A stretch of DNA of 64,000 nucleotides, from positions 8,678,979 to 8,742,978 of the forward strand of contig CM049321.1 of NCBI GenBank assembly GCA_026874595.1, given 5' to 3'. Source of the DNA: Sipunculus nudus (taxonomy: Eukaryota > Annelida > Sipuncula > Golfingiida > Sipunculidae). Within the stretch, counting starts at the first letter, position 1, and every line of letters begins with the position of its first letter. Below, piece after piece: positions 40,020 through 52,375 of the stretch. A program made the position numbers and the translations under genes. The notes below the pieces were generated by a model. The model was not told where the DNA came from. It searched no databases and saw only the letters and a program-made list of their open reading frames with translations.

Positions 40020-40312
40020 CTAGAGTTTCTGCAGAAGTTTACCTGCAATGGCCTCTAGAGGCTTATGATCTGATAGAACAGTGACCGCTTGACCGGATAT
40101 ATATTGATGAAATCCCTCAAGAGCGAAGCAGATCGCGAGCCAATACTTGAATTACCTTTGTTCCGTTGGAGCCTGTGCCCTTGATAAATACCGGAGAGGT
40201 TTCCATTCATATTAAAGAGCGGATCCCATATTTATTGCTGATGAATTGCACTTAACTATTCATCCTTGGTTTCATCAATGTATGACAATAATGCAGCCTC
40301 TGTAAGAATTAA
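40020..40312 (-). pseudogene. Gypsy RNase H remnant
   Basis: After the TTAA-flanked insertion, the minus strand continues in the order expected: YIDETKDE, then frame changes, then RAQAPTEQR, FALEGFHQYISGQAVTVLSD and HKPLEAI. These match the RNase H blocks '..YASRALT.TE..Y..IEKE', 'ALE.FH.Y..G' and 'SDHKPLE'. Several frameshifts are needed to read it through. Confidence 0.75.
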
Positions 40313-41742
40313 CACATTCGCTGCCAATGTCGTGTATAATCGTCATTTATTATGATTCCCCAAGTGTTAAGCATGGATAAACATGTCATTTATTTATCAG
40401 CAATTATCAGCAGGAACCCTCACAAATTTATCAATAATTTTTTTGCAGATGAGTAGTAATATATAGTTTCGCAGTATGGAAATGAATTATTTGTTATATA
40501 ACAGTGAAATGCATCATTCAAAAGCATGAAAGATGTGAAGATTGTGACAAAATCCACGGCTCCGGTCAATTGCCGTGAAATAACTTCACGACGCGCTTCA
40601 GTTTGAAGTCAATTCCTTGTAAGAATACTTCTTTGAATCAAACAAAAGAGGGCATCGTAAAAATATGAAGCTGGTTTTATGTTAGAGTATGTTTTGGCCA
40701 CTCATTTACGGCAGACCCGATTTGAAGACCGAGGTGTGAACGATCGCAACTCAGGTGTGAACTCGAGATAGCGAGGCATTAAGTCGTTCAGGTTTATTGG
40801 CCCGCCAGGACAGCGTATTTCGCAATCAACAACAAAGGGCGCGTACCACATGATTGAAACACAGATTGGCAGAGTAATCAGAACGCGGCTGCAAATGATT
40901 CTTGTGGCTTATTTCATGTTCCTTGTTTACCTGTATATAGAAATATGCATATATTAGTAACTCCACAAATTAGTGCTCGTAAATTGCAAAACTGAAATAA
41001 TCTCCGTTTTTTGTGTGACTGTTACAATGACGAGGACAATTGTGTGAAGTATGTCTGTAAAATGACTTTGTTTGAAAATTACATGTGTAATGTAAAATGA
41101 TGATTTCTTTTATAATAATATTGATTGGTAGAATCGCTGTTTTCGCTATGAAAGTGTAAAAATGTATGTTTGAGCACTAAAACCACAAGTTAAATAAAGA
41201 AACCGACATCGCGCAGGTTCGAACTCACGCGGTAAGCCATGTTGCACAAGTGGACAACCTGCTCTACCCACTGCACCATTCGTGTTTATAGTAATATAAC
41301 AAAAATGTACAAATCGCGCGAGCCCGAATATAGGTACCGGTATAAAATTATTTTGGTTAGACACAGGCCCATATATCAGTGCCTCTGTCTTTTTACTCTT
41401 CCCAGTTCAGCATTCGCGCCAACATGCAACTTTTCATTTTGTTCATCATTTACAATAAATATAGATCTTTATTTGAATCAGTTGTTAGCTTTATGCTGGT
41501 GTTAACGTAGATGTAATGAGACCAGTCCACATGAGTCAAGCTGTGACTATTATCGGTCATTTTGCTCAGTGCCAAGCTTCAAACCTCCCCCCGAGTTTTA
41601 TTGCCCCTGTGTTATCCGAAATCACACCTTCTTAACAGGTAATTAGCACCTAGTCTTGATACCACTGAAGCTCTCGGGGCTGCTTGGGTCCCTGTGTATG
41701 GCCCCGGCACTGGGAGTAAACATGGGCCAGGCAGTGAATGTG
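40313..41742. mobile_element. TTAA-flanked non-autonomous element (piggyBac-like)
   Basis: The element is flanked by TTAA at 40309-40312 and 41743-41746. Its ends are inverted repeats, CACATTCGCTGCC on the left and, on the complement of the right end, CACATTCACTGCC. Removing it with one TTAA brings the gypsy thumb ('EALANV') next to its RNase H ('TEAALLSYIDETK'), which shows a clean target insertion. No transposase is seen in its 1430 bp. TTAA target sites are typical of piggyBac; the terminal bases are not the classic ones, so the superfamily is inference. Confidence 0.72.
41195..41290 (-). repeat. tRNA-derived SINE head
   Basis: The minus strand reads TGGTGCAGTGGGTAGAGCAG (A-box-like) and, about 35 bases later, GAGTTCGAACCTGC (B-box-like), the internal RNA polymerase III promoter of tRNAs and SINEs. 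The cloverleaf does not close well enough for a functional tRNA. It lies inside the TTAA-flanked element. Confidence 0.6.
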
Positions 41743-41769
41743 TTAAGTAGCTTCTACACATTTGCTAAG

Positions 41770-42546
41770 GCCTCATCATGATATTTAGACCACTAAGATG
41801 TTTTCGACACTTTCTGAAGAGGCTCTATTGCAGTAGATAGATTTTGAAGGAATTTGCTAAGGTAGCTTACGTCACCTTGCGGCCCATACACACCTGCTAC
41901 ATCGACCAGTTTTGACCTACTGACGATCGCTTCAACCTTCCTCGGTTCCGCTACAGGCCCAACTGTCAGAACATGACAACATGTTCCGACTCTGTTGCTA
42001 TATATAAATATGCATTTATGAACGTCCATGGCATCAAATTTATCTCAGCACACCTTTTTTAGCTTTGCGGGTTTTTATCATGGTCAACTTCATTCACATT
42101 GAATGCGAAAATCACCTGCAAGAAACCACGCCTTTCCAGTAGTGAATTGGTCGTTGGAGCTGCCTTTGAAAAAAGTCTGAGGAAACCTTCAAGCAAAACG
42201 GAAAACGAAGGCATCTGTACCTGCAGAATATGTTATGTAAGTTGTGATGTTCTGTGTTGCAATGCCGATATCCAGAACTAAGATCTACATGTGATGGGAC
42301 TCTACTTTGTGATAGTTTAGGAAGTATATCATCCAGAGAAGGTAACTGATATCTTTCACGGGTCACTATATTGTTAATCGTTCTGGAATCTAAGGAGACC
42401 CGTAATTCCCCATTTTTCTTCTATGGTACTGAGCACTGGTGCACCCATGGGGTTGGTTCATCTGCAGACACTATAATTACTTTTTCTTCTCCAATTTTTC
42501 TCTCTAAATGTTTCTCAGTTTTGGTTTCCTCGCGATAGGTACCCTT
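41770..42546 (-). pseudogene. Gypsy reverse transcriptase remnant
   Basis: The minus-strand reading contains DEPTPWVHQ, KKNGELRVSLD, RERYQLPSLDDILPKL and SHVDLSSGYRHC, the standard N-terminal reverse transcriptase blocks, then FCLKVSSDFFQRQLQRP. The region that should hold the catalytic YxDD reads about 'GDF' after frame changes, so activity is lost. The thumb segment (VEAIVSRSKLVDVAGVYG, VSYLSKFLQNL) follows. An in-frame TAG replaces the residue before KKNGEL. Confidence 0.85.
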
Positions 42547-44606
42547 CAGCGGCGTACCTAGCCTCATTGCCGCCCGGGGCGGTGTTAGAAATTGCCGCCC
42601 CTCTCACAAAACATTACAAAACTGGTTAACATTTAGAAACATATCATGTCAAATGTCCTTGTTATAGGCTTGTATTTGACAACAACACAGTTATATGGAT
42701 GAATTCACTGCAACTTTTTCAGACAAAGTATATTTCATTATGAAGTGAACAGAAAGGAATAAAACAAATAAATTGTTACTAACAAAAATTACACTGCAGG
42801 ATACACATATAATGGGGGAAATTTATCTTTCTTCATTCATGTAAACACAATTCATGATTACTTTATACTCAACATGGAAAAAAAACTTTATTTGGTGAGT
42901 GTTATATCATTCTCAACGCATATAAATACCTTGTCACATCCATAATTCCACCACTTGTTATCGCATATGACAGCAGGTATACCTAATAGAGCTATTGAGA
43001 TATGTATGGTACTGCAGCATGCAAGGCACTTTAGTCTTTACAAAAAAACGCGTAATTTCATTAGTTATAGGCCTATATATGTAGACAGGGCACGTTTAAT
43101 ATTTTCACTTTAAAAAAATCCAATCTTTCGTCAAACTGTTTAATTAAAATATCCTCAACTATAAAAGCATACTTTGATTCAAGGCTACATCACATTCATT
43201 TCAGAATTATAATTATTATGCACTTTGTGAGGTTTTATTTATGAACTTATGACTATCTGTTATTCAATAAAGTATTTGAATAAATTTCAAGTAATCATGA
43301 TATCATTTAAATATATATTATAATTTAACTAAAAATGATTTGTCACAACATACAACAATTGTCTGTAGGTATTGGACCATTAAACTGTTAATAAAAGAAA
43401 TAACAGTACAGGTAAATGTATCTCTAAATGATAAAACTGATACTTCATACGTATCCTGAAAATGTGGCTTAGCGGCCAGGGGGATTCATAAGAGAATTAT
43501 ATTTTAAAGATAAAATAACTTCTACATAGGTCTGGGTGTTTATTGCTTTTATTCACGTTACAGAAAAAATCATGTAGGTCATATTGGTTAATCAAAAGAC
43601 ATAGACATTTGGGTAGTACTCATTATATACACGATAGTGTAAACACGGATAGTGTAAACGAGACTGCATGATGTTAGGGTATGGAGAATCATGGAAAAAG
43701 GACATTTCAGGTTGTTTCAGGCTGTTAAATATCATGGATTAAAGAAATCAGGGGTTAAAGAAATCAAATTCTTCATACTTTATACAGATCTTACAAGAAA
43801 TAACTACAGATATGAATTTTTATTTGCGTATGCAAACAATTTTGTTAGTTCCACTGCACAGTTTATAATCCCAAAATTCTTGAAAATGGGACAAAAAGGC
43901 CAAATTTGTACTTTTTGAGGAACTCCTTATGCCACTCATTTTACTAAATCCCTGAAATGCCGCCCCCCCCCCCCCCAATTGTGCAAATCGTTCGCTTATC
44001 ATTTTGTAGGTTCCACTGTCCAGTTTATAATCCTTAAAATACTTGAAAATGGGACAAAAAGGAAAAATTTGTACTTTTTGAGATATTCATTATTTCACTT
44101 ATGTTATTAATATACCGAAATGCCGCCCCCTAATTGTGCAAATCGTTCGCTTATCATTTTGTAGGTTCCACTGTTCAGTTTATAATCCCTGCCATGGAAT
44201 ATTGAAAATGGGACCAAAAGATCAAATTTGTACCTTTTTTAGGAACTCCTTATGCCACTCATTATACTAAATCCCAGAAATGCCGCCCCAGAAAATGTGC
44301 AAATCGTTTGTAATCTTTTTGTAGGTTCCACTGCCCTGTTTATAATCCTTAAAATACTTGAAATGGGAAAAAAGGACAAATTTGTTCTTTTTGAGGAATT
44401 CCTTATCTCACTCATCATATAAATTCACCGAAATGCCGCCCCCTAATCGTGCAAATCGTTCGCTAATCATTTTGTATGCTCAACTGTCCAGTTTATAATC
44501 TTTAAAAAAGGTTGAAATGGGACAAAATTCCCCCGAAATGCCGCCCCCCAAAATGTGCCGCCCGGGGCGGACCGCCCCTGCCCCCCCCCCCTTAGGTACG
44601 CCACTG
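42547..44606. mobile_element. hAT-like non-autonomous element inside the gypsy relic
   Basis: The left end is CAGCGGCGTACCTAG; the complement of the right end is CAGTGGCGTACCTAAG. These CAG-starting inverted repeats and 8-bp flanks (GTACCCTT / GTTCACTT, 6 of 8 equal) fit the hAT superfamily. A GC-rich word GCCGCCCGGGGCGG lies near both ends. The element contains no transposase, but has long poly-C runs and a tandem array near the right end. Confidence 0.7.
43790..44560. repeat. Tandem array, about 157-bp unit, about 4.5 copies
   Basis: The word GTTTATAATC recurs at 43861, 44023, 44178, 44338 and 44491 (spacings 162, 155, 160, 153). Each unit also has a TTCCACTG word (CTCAACTG in the last), a 'GGGACAAAA' word, and usually AAATGCCGCCCC and 'GTGCAAATCGTT'. 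The array is internal to the hAT-like element. Confidence 0.85.
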
Positions 44607-44760
44607 GTTCACTTCTAACAAGGCACTTCACTGGAGCGGCTGATTTATCATGTAAAAGTGCCATGCTCTCTTTGAACACCTCGGCACACTCACCTGGTAT
44701 ATCGTCACGTATCTTCACTTTAAAGACTTGTTTCAATTTGTCATAATTAACTAATGAAAC
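44607..44760 (-). pseudogene. Gypsy segment just before the reverse transcriptase
   Basis: Minus-strand reading 'AEVFKESMALLHDKSAAPVK' followed by a short conserved Pro-Val segment resembles the linker ahead of gypsy reverse transcriptase ('VF..G.G.L..PVV.PPR'). The hAT-like element cuts it exactly here, and the reading resumes at 42546. Confidence 0.5.
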
Positions 44761-45149
44761 TCACCTTTCTGCTGCATTTCGGTTTAAGAGTGGCTTTCAA
44801 TCCTCAACGATTACATGAAACAAGAATCTGTTTCGGTAATTCTTTGGTTTGTCATACACATTTTATCTTTAACCAACACAAAACTGATAAGGTGATATAT
44901 GTACAGTAGTTCCGCATAAATAGGGCCTTGATGTTTTTTCTGTCTGTAACTATTAACGCTGACTGCATCAACTTTCCGGACTTTATCATAATGTGATCAT
45001 TGCCGACCGTTTCAACTATTTCATCTCATTTGTCATTTGTTTCTCCCCAGGTTAAGCACGTTCCCTTTGTTTTTGCTCATGTTGTTTCCCACAGAATTGT
45101 CATGTAACAGGTCTTCCCACTTGCCTCCCATAGCCCTTCCTTTGGTGGT

Positions 45150-45765
45150 GCTGTTTGAACTCTAAAAGTGGATTTCTATCTTTGCGTAGGTGGAAACTTT
45201 TTTTAATTTAGTGTCAGGCTCCCACTTTTTTTATTGGGGCCTTGTGGTTTCATTTGTGCGACAAAAGTCAAACACTCATCTAACGTTAACCCCCTTAGGG
45301 GATGCTTTCGGGATTTTGAATCCCACACTACGCGATCACTAATTAGATAATTCTAAAGACAATCACAAAAAGCACATGATCCTGCAAGTGATCTGGAGAC
45401 TGACACATAACTTTCAATAGATTCTCCCAGCAGGTGGTACCAATTATTGAATACGTAGCTTTAATAATTTTCATTGAGATCACTTATGTTGTTAGCATCA
45501 GGTTTTTTTTGAACAGTTGTAAATCAATTTTGTTCTCCCCTGAGGCAAATGTGAATGTTTGCAAATATGTCTAAATGCCGGACCATTAGCATGTACAAAA
45601 GCAGCTCTTTAATGATGCTTATTTTCATTAGTTAGCTTTATAATTACTGCCTTATCATGAAAACTCTCTTACCAAAGCTTTCGTTTCTTCTGCAGTATTT
45701 TCTTTAAGGACAAGAGTTTTCGGAGAGTTTACCATATTTGGAAGCGACAAGGCCATGGTTCTTGG
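45150..45765 (-). pseudogene. Gypsy gag remnant
   Basis: The minus strand starts near 45754 with a good ATG context (reads MALSLPNMV). After several breaks it shows a gypsy gag-like stretch with 'ISDRVVWDSKSRKHPLRG' followed by 'LTLDECL', matching the family pattern of a 'DRIV..' word followed by a 'LLRE..LTL' word. Nucleocapsid zinc knuckles are not clearly readable downstream. Confidence 0.6.
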
Positions 45766-45780
45766 TGTTTTGTGGCAACG

Positions 45781-48700
45781 TTACTACAGCAAAGTGGGAT
45801 GAACAAAACCCAAAACAACACTACCCCGATACTGCCAGTACCCATACCTAACAATCTTAATAAAATACTTAGAATAGTGATCATATGCCACAACGACCTC
45901 CGCTAGGATACTATTTACACTACTCAGTAACACAGGAAAATAAGGTCATAAAATCCATTCACTGGTTAGTTAAAGAACAGTTATCCATATGACCTGCGCC
46001 GTCTCAATGTATCCCCTATCAGTGAAATATAAATGATTACTGAGCCGTTTGATCGAAACTTGTTTATATGGCTATCACCAACATCTTTAAAGGTTTTCAG
46101 GTTTTCCTGTTCGACGCAGATGTTCAAATCGTGTCGTCACAAGGAGATGCATGCCCAGATCCACACTTAACACACTACTATTACGGTCCGAGGTCACTGG
46201 TTGGCCCTTCTGCCAGCTGCTGTGATTCAGTACTTTATAAATTGACACTTTGTGTCACCTACCGCTTCACCAATCAGCGCTGCCAAGCCACAAGGGCTAT
46301 ATCGCTAAAATAAAGGGTAAAGTTATTACACATTTTTGTACTGTTTATTTCCCTGTTTCTTAAAAGGAGGAGATAATGTTTAAACCCGTGTATGTTTGTC
46401 CATAAGTTGATTTCTTCATTTATTTGTCTGTTTGCAGGTTTACGCCAACACTTTGCTCTGAATACCCTCAAATTGTTTGCTAAAATATACCATGTAACTT
46501 ATTTCTGAGCAATGATACTTCTCGTTATGCGCCCTTGACCGCAGACAAATATGAAAGACGGGAGTTTGCACGTGCTATTGTAAGGTAAAAGGCCCGGCCA
46601 TTTTCTAACCTTATATTTACAATTCTCACTCTCTGTTAATTTCTTTCTGAGGACAAGTTTGTATATAATTAAAATATTATTGCTACTTAATATTCCACTC
46701 GATGAATATTGAAAAAAAAATGAAAAATAGGCATATAATTTAAAAATACTTTACAGTTTTTTATACTTAGGTCTAACAGGAAATGCAAAAGCAATTTTTC
46801 ATATGATTTCATATTAAAAGATAAATCGCTAATACGGTCGACATTTATTTCTGAGGTTGACTGGGGAGGATAGTGAGTAAAAATGTTTTAATCAATAAAA
46901 AACCCTTGCTAAATATTAAACATTTGAGAAAATTTACGTTTGATCAATCTTTCGATTTTTCTTCATTAGTTCGTCTTCTTAATAAATTCAACTTAATTCA
47001 GGAGAAGAAACTGTCTTACAAAGTCCATATGCAGAAAACTATCATAGCGACGCCATAGAGATGTCATAAGATTTGTCATTAACATCAGTGCGTACGCCAC
47101 ATAGCCTAACACGTAGAATTATATTATAAAATGAATATTTTATCTATTTATCTATGTATCAAACGTATCACGAGGTCAGGTCATGTTAAATGGAACCCTC
47201 ATAGAAAAAAAAGATATGGTCATGGAAATGTAGATAGTAATATTTGAAGGTGTGGTGTTAATTGTAATTATGAGTAATACCGGGAGATCGTGGGTTCGAA
47301 TCTCAGCCGAGGTGGTGAGGTTTTTCACCGTCGGCTCCCACCTAGGGTGAGCGCTCTGCAGGCTTAATAGGAAGGCTGTGCCCTACAGCCGTGTATCACT
47401 TACATACGAGTGCGTCTTTGGGGGGTTCCTCGGTGTTTTGACCCAGCAAAGGGGATGATTATGCACCCAAGGTTGAGCAAAGGCTATGTCGAAAAGGTGA
47501 AGCAAGAGAAGATCTATGAAGACCTCAAAATGTGGCTCGACTGACAAAAGATCAGTGGTAAGCGGAACCCCAGTATCATCACCCCACTAGAGAAAGAATT
47601 GGGAAGGGGTAGAAAGGCTCCGGAGCTCTACAGCGCCCGACTGCAAAAGTAAAATACGGGCCTCCATCGGATGAGGACGTAAAATGGCGGTCCCGTGTCC
47701 AGAAGGGGACGGGCACGTAAAAGACCCCATACTGGTTTTCGATAGAAGAGTAGGCCAGCCTGTTGCCGGCAGTATGGAACCAGGCCCTGTAGAGCCAGCC
47801 GTTTGGTGGATAAAAGTTGAGGGGATGCCGAAAGGATCAGGGACAAGGCTCCGAGACGTAAAAACCGGGGGTCCGGTTAGGACCAACAGGGACAAGGCTC
47901 AAGCATGATGGCACAAGCACCAGAGAAGGCTCCCGAGAAGCCTCCGATCGAACGAAAACTGTACCTGGTCGAAAGGGACAAATGATACTTTGGTAGTTTC
48001 CCGCATGCATGTAAAACGTTTTCTAGCCAGCGTTCACGCCATGTTCATTTTCACAGAACTGAGAGTTTCTGAGTTTCTCCCGTGTCTGTATTAGGCAAAT
48101 GAGCTCTCCCAAGCATGTATAAGGTTATTTAATACTGTTAATTAGCTAGTAAATACTATTGATTATGGCAAGTTTTTGATGCGAGTTTGTGAAGTTAGTG
48201 CAGATTTCACGCTTCACAAGTTGTTCACGTGCAAAGGTCATAGGTCATGTCCCCCTCCCTAACATTGATCTGAGACTGATCAGGCTTGAAGTAGAAGTTG
48301 TAAACATGTATTACTTGTGTTCATGACCACAGTTTTATAATGATATTATCTTAATAATAAAGAGAGGTATTTTATGTGTTTGGGTAGTGGTACATGCCAA
48401 GGGATATCGATTGTTGATGGAGAGTAATAGATATATCAAGAGTCAGTTGGAAAGCCATACTCTGTGTTGCTACCTATATAAATATGTGTGGAATAGGCCA
48501 GTGTTTAAAGATCCAGGTCTTTTATTATGTCATTGGATTTGTGTTCAACCCTATAAATCTTATAAAGTATTGAGAAAAAGGCCCACCATATTCAGGATTT
48601 ATCAGCAATAGGTACTCAGCTATTTTATATCAAGCCATAGTTTGTGAGACAGTAAAATCCTTACCCAAATTCAAGTGGTAAACACTAAAGAGGGTCCTTG

Positions 48701-50264
48701 AACACTGTCATTTGATTAAGTTAGAATGTCATTTTTGGTGACACATCTTTTGCTTGATGACAATAAGTTTTAATGTAAATTTGCACATTTATATTTGCCA
48801 ATATTAAAAGAGGATTGTATAAGGCAAGTAGTTAGCTAGAGATAGGTAACTTTGTATATTTTATGTTTGATGTAACACCATATTTTGGACTTAAACTTTA
48901 CACTTGCAATGAAAATCATCTGAACAGCATTGATATAGTTTTTGTTGTAAGTGCTGCCACCTGTCGGAGGTTAGAAAAACTAAAATGTTATTTGAGAGAT
49001 CAGGTTCCAGCTCCATGAATATGAATGACAGACAGTGTTACAGAAAAATAAATCATTGGACATGTATGATGTGTGATTATATTTAATTCTATCAATATTA
49101 TGATGAAGATGTTTGTTTTATCAAGGACATCCTAACAGTACTCATTGTATTAACCTGAACGATATGTTTATGTTTAATAATAACTCAGGACCAGATTTTA
49201 TAATTAGCAGGCATTATGTGAGCACTTCAGATGTAAATGGCATTACTTAATCAGGTTGGCAGATTGGAAATCAGCACATGTGGATCAGTCAGATTGTTAA
49301 GATATGTTTATATATATTATTATTTATTTATAAAAGTAAATTTAGTTCACTTGCTTGTGCATTAAATTGGTAAATCAGGATCATTCGAATTCTTATGGCA
49401 AACCTTGTGCTTTATAGTTTAAATACAGTTGACATGATAGTATAGTTAAAGATTACACATATTAAACAGAAGTATCCAAGGGTGTTAGGTTCGAATCCAA
49501 AACAGTAAGTCCATAGAAGATGATGACCCTTAAATTGGAAATGTTGCATGTAAACCCAGATCAACTTATGATGATATATGTTAAACTCAGTTCGTGGGTA
49601 TTCACTACATGATACTTCTGTGTATTTCTTATTATGATATGATGACTTAATTCATGGTGATATTGAAATGTATCAACAACATTGCATTGAGATCAGACTG
49701 AATATTGCAATGAGAGACTTTGAGAATGCTTATAATAGCATCAATGTTCAAGGGGTGTAACACAGGCCTGAAAGCCGGGAGATTGTCAGTTCGGATCGCT
49801 TAGAAAAGTTCAGAGTATATTAAAGTATTTTAAAAAGAACACTTTTATTTCTTTTATGTATCGTTTTATGTTGCAAGAAGTTTAAGATTTCACTTTAAAT
49901 TATACAAGATATCTATGACCTAACTGAATTAATCTTAATCAAGCTGTCAATTTTATTTGTATTTTTATTTATTAGTTCGAATATGACTGTAAAAGAACCA
50001 AGGGTGTTTTAAACCATTTTCATTGTTTCTTTTAAACGATTCTTTTCGCATACCCCAAAAGAAAACCTTCGAGCCTATGAGAGGGCAAAGTTTATTCTAG
50101 CACCTTGAAAAGATTGTATCCCCTTGGTCTTGCCTTTCGCTCTGGACATGAAACGTATATTGAGCTTCAAAAAATGTACGTCCGAAACATTGTTGACTTG
50201 AAGCTGATAGAAACAAGGCTAACTACTAGCACTAACACTCTTAGTCATTTCTCCATCACTGCTA
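45781..50264. other. Gypsy 5' flank, GC-rich remnant and AT-rich spacer
   Basis: 45800-46340 may hold the gypsy leader or 5' LTR. 47275-47990 is a distinct GC-richer patch listed separately. 48000-50260 is AT-rich with isolated B-box-like words (GGTTCGAATCC at 49488; TTCGGATCG at 49791) but no full SINE. Confidence 0.4.
47275..47990 (+). repeat. GC-richer remnant: SINE-like head plus coding-like stretch
   Basis: It opens with a B-box-like GGGTTCGAATCTC (47292) and the inverted words CCGTCGGCTCCCACC / GGTGGTGAGG. From 47461 a frame reads MHPRLSKGYVEKVKQEKIY and ends in TGA 28 codons in. Further frames carry LQRPTAKVKYGPPSDEDVKW, which looks like protein but is broken. Base composition differs sharply from both sides. 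It may be a decayed mobile element; family unknown. Confidence 0.4.
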
Positions 50265-51030
50265 ATAGAATATACATTGATCATCTGGTTGGGTAGAATA
50301 TAACATGGTAAGAACATATGCAAAATTTATTAGAATGCCTCGGGAGATTGCAAATTGCAAACCTAACTCTAAATCTAACATCAACCGATTTCTTTCACGC
50401 GACAGTGAAATATCTATTAAATGTCATGGGTTTGTAAAACTCGTTACTAGGAAAGTAGCTGCTATAAATTGTTCTCGATTTCCGACAAGCAGTTGATGAC
50501 CAAAACTTCACAGAAGTTGTGTATTCATTGATTAGCATGTTGAAAAAGAAAAAGGTATACATGCCAAACACTGAATGTCAAAATGCTTTTAACAAAATCA
50601 TAGTGATACTTCAAATTGCGTCTATTTAGATATTCAACATTTTTAAAGAACATTTAACTGATGACAGACACCTGTGATTGTGGTTGACTAGGTGCCTATT
50701 CAAGAGTATTCATTTGGTATTGACCACCTAGATTCTTATTTCTCAAAAAACAAATTAGCACTCCAATAAAATCACTCTACACATGAAAAGGGAAAAAAAG
50801 TTGCTGTTATTGGGGACAAAGCACTTAGAAGAGTATTTTAATTTCTCGATTAGGTCAATAATCTTGTACGCGGATCATAATCCGTTGAAGTTTGTTCATT
50901 GAATGAAGAATAAGGATAATAGGTTAATGAGGAAGAGTTTAGCTTTTGAGTGTATAACCTGAAGATCAAGCATAATAAAAGGCAAAGAGAATATGCTTGA
51001 CGATATTCTCTCTAAAAGTGCTTGACATGT
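50265..51030 (+). mobile_element. Second Ty3/gypsy relic (reverse transcriptase end to RNase H)
   Basis: Read over several frames on the plus strand: YIDHLVG at about 50272 (the place of the catalytic YxDD, last Asp now His), then HMQNLLECLGRL, ANLTLNL, HATVKYLLNVMGL, then CQNAFNKI, TPVIVVD, GIDHLDSYFSKNKL, YADHNPLKFVH, MKNKDNRLM and IKGKENMLDDILS. This is the normal order from palm to RNase H end. Stops and frameshifts are frequent. It belongs to a different gypsy lineage from the 39-46 kb relic, and no LTR was seen. Confidence 0.78.
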
Positions 51031-52375
51031 GACAATTATCATATTGTACTGAGATTATGTTACATTTAATTAGAATGTTATATTCTTGTTACCTGTGTTT
51101 CAATATCGCACACATAGCGAATAATTTGTCAAATGATACATAATATAATAGATCACTCATACATCGTCTTATTACCTTCCTTCTTTTAACGGGGAGATTT
51201 CAGAACAGTCCCATCCTGTAAAATCACGCAATCACAAGTTAACTGATCCGCGTCAATTTAATTCCAACAGACGATAAACAGCTTCCATGTATATGCATCT
51301 AAATTTTGACCAGTGTCGTTATCCTTCATCAAATAAATTGTGCTCTTCAGTTATAAATACGATGTCTGTCATGAACTCCTGGGAGAGAGAGATACCCTTG
51401 AGTTTATCGGCATGTCGCTAACGTTAACGCTGTTGTGCAAATCTGGCTATGATATTCTCGGAGCAGACATCTTTTGGATTTGTTTAAGGCGCAAGGATAA
51501 TTTGAAAAGCATGAAAAAGAATTCAAGGACGTAGCAACGGTATTTGAGCCGAGTATGTTTTAGTTTGATGAGCCTAAGAGCAACAGAACTCACTAGAAAT
51601 TCTGTTTAGATACTTTATATATCCATAAGACTATAATGAAAACTCGTCAGGACGTCCCAGGGACGGGACTTTGTTTAGTATATGATATTACTGAACATTT
51701 TGTTCTTATTATATATTGTATATTTTGTTAAACTATAGACCTAATTTTCATTATAAACAGTATTGCACAATAATATCTAGTAATGTTTATTTCGGCAAAC
51801 GTTTCTAGAATAAACCCAAATGTTGCGATAGGAGTGAATGTCATATGTCTAACAGTTGGGACATGGTACATAATGGCCAGATAAATGTCAATATATATTA
51901 CTTAATGGATCGATCCATCTATCGTATTGGTCATTTTAAGGACCAAACCGCTTACTTTCAAATACAATTGACTAATTTACAGATTTACTTTGTATGGCAT
52001 GATGTAATATAAGAAAATGTGTGTATAACAATATTATAGGTGGCCTTTAATGGTTCCTGGTTCGAAACTTTTATGGTATCAATATTTGCGTATGGGAACA
52101 TATTAAAAGCTATATATACATGGTCTGTTTTCATTAACAAAATTATGTTGAGAAGCTACAGTGAGCACGAAAATATCATATCATATGATGAAGTTACAGC
52201 TATTTCTTCCATGGCCTTGCCATTATTTATATATAAGGATGGGACAATGTATCATTCAGAGATTTCTTGATGCTTATAATTCAAGATATATCTAGAAGAT
52301 ATATCATCGAAATTGCATTTCAATCACATTATAACAGTATATCATGTAAAAATTGGTTCTCATTTAGTATTTTCC
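51031..52375. other. No recognisable gene; downstream of the GNAT gene
   Basis: AT-rich spacer. A TTTATT at about 51785 would read AATAAA for the minus-strand GNAT gene, some 590 bases after its stop; closer AT-rich variants exist, so the polyadenylation site is undecided. Confidence 0.35.

Larger units (their letters stand above)
39320..45780 (-). mobile_element. Degenerate Ty3/gypsy retrotransposon with nested insertions
   Basis: Read on the minus strand from right to left, the order is gag, reverse transcriptase, RNase H, integrase: the Ty3/gypsy order. Each part is recognisable but broken by stops and frameshifts. Two later elements interrupt it (40313-41742 and 42547-44606). The left end stops inside the integrase core, so the 3' part and 3' LTR are missing. 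A 5' LTR might lie within about 45800-46340, but no second copy is present to prove it. The element is dead and probably old. Confidence 0.85.

Noticed and set aside
46068-46313. 81-codon plus-strand frame
   Set aside because: Lies opposite the likely gypsy leader/LTR and resembles no protein.
47292-47304. Possible tRNA gene from the GGTTCGAATCTC word
   Set aside because: No A box, acceptor stem or anticodon arm can be formed around it.
49480-49510. Possible tRNA from GGTTCGAATCC
   Set aside because: A perfect B box but no A box or cloverleaf upstream.
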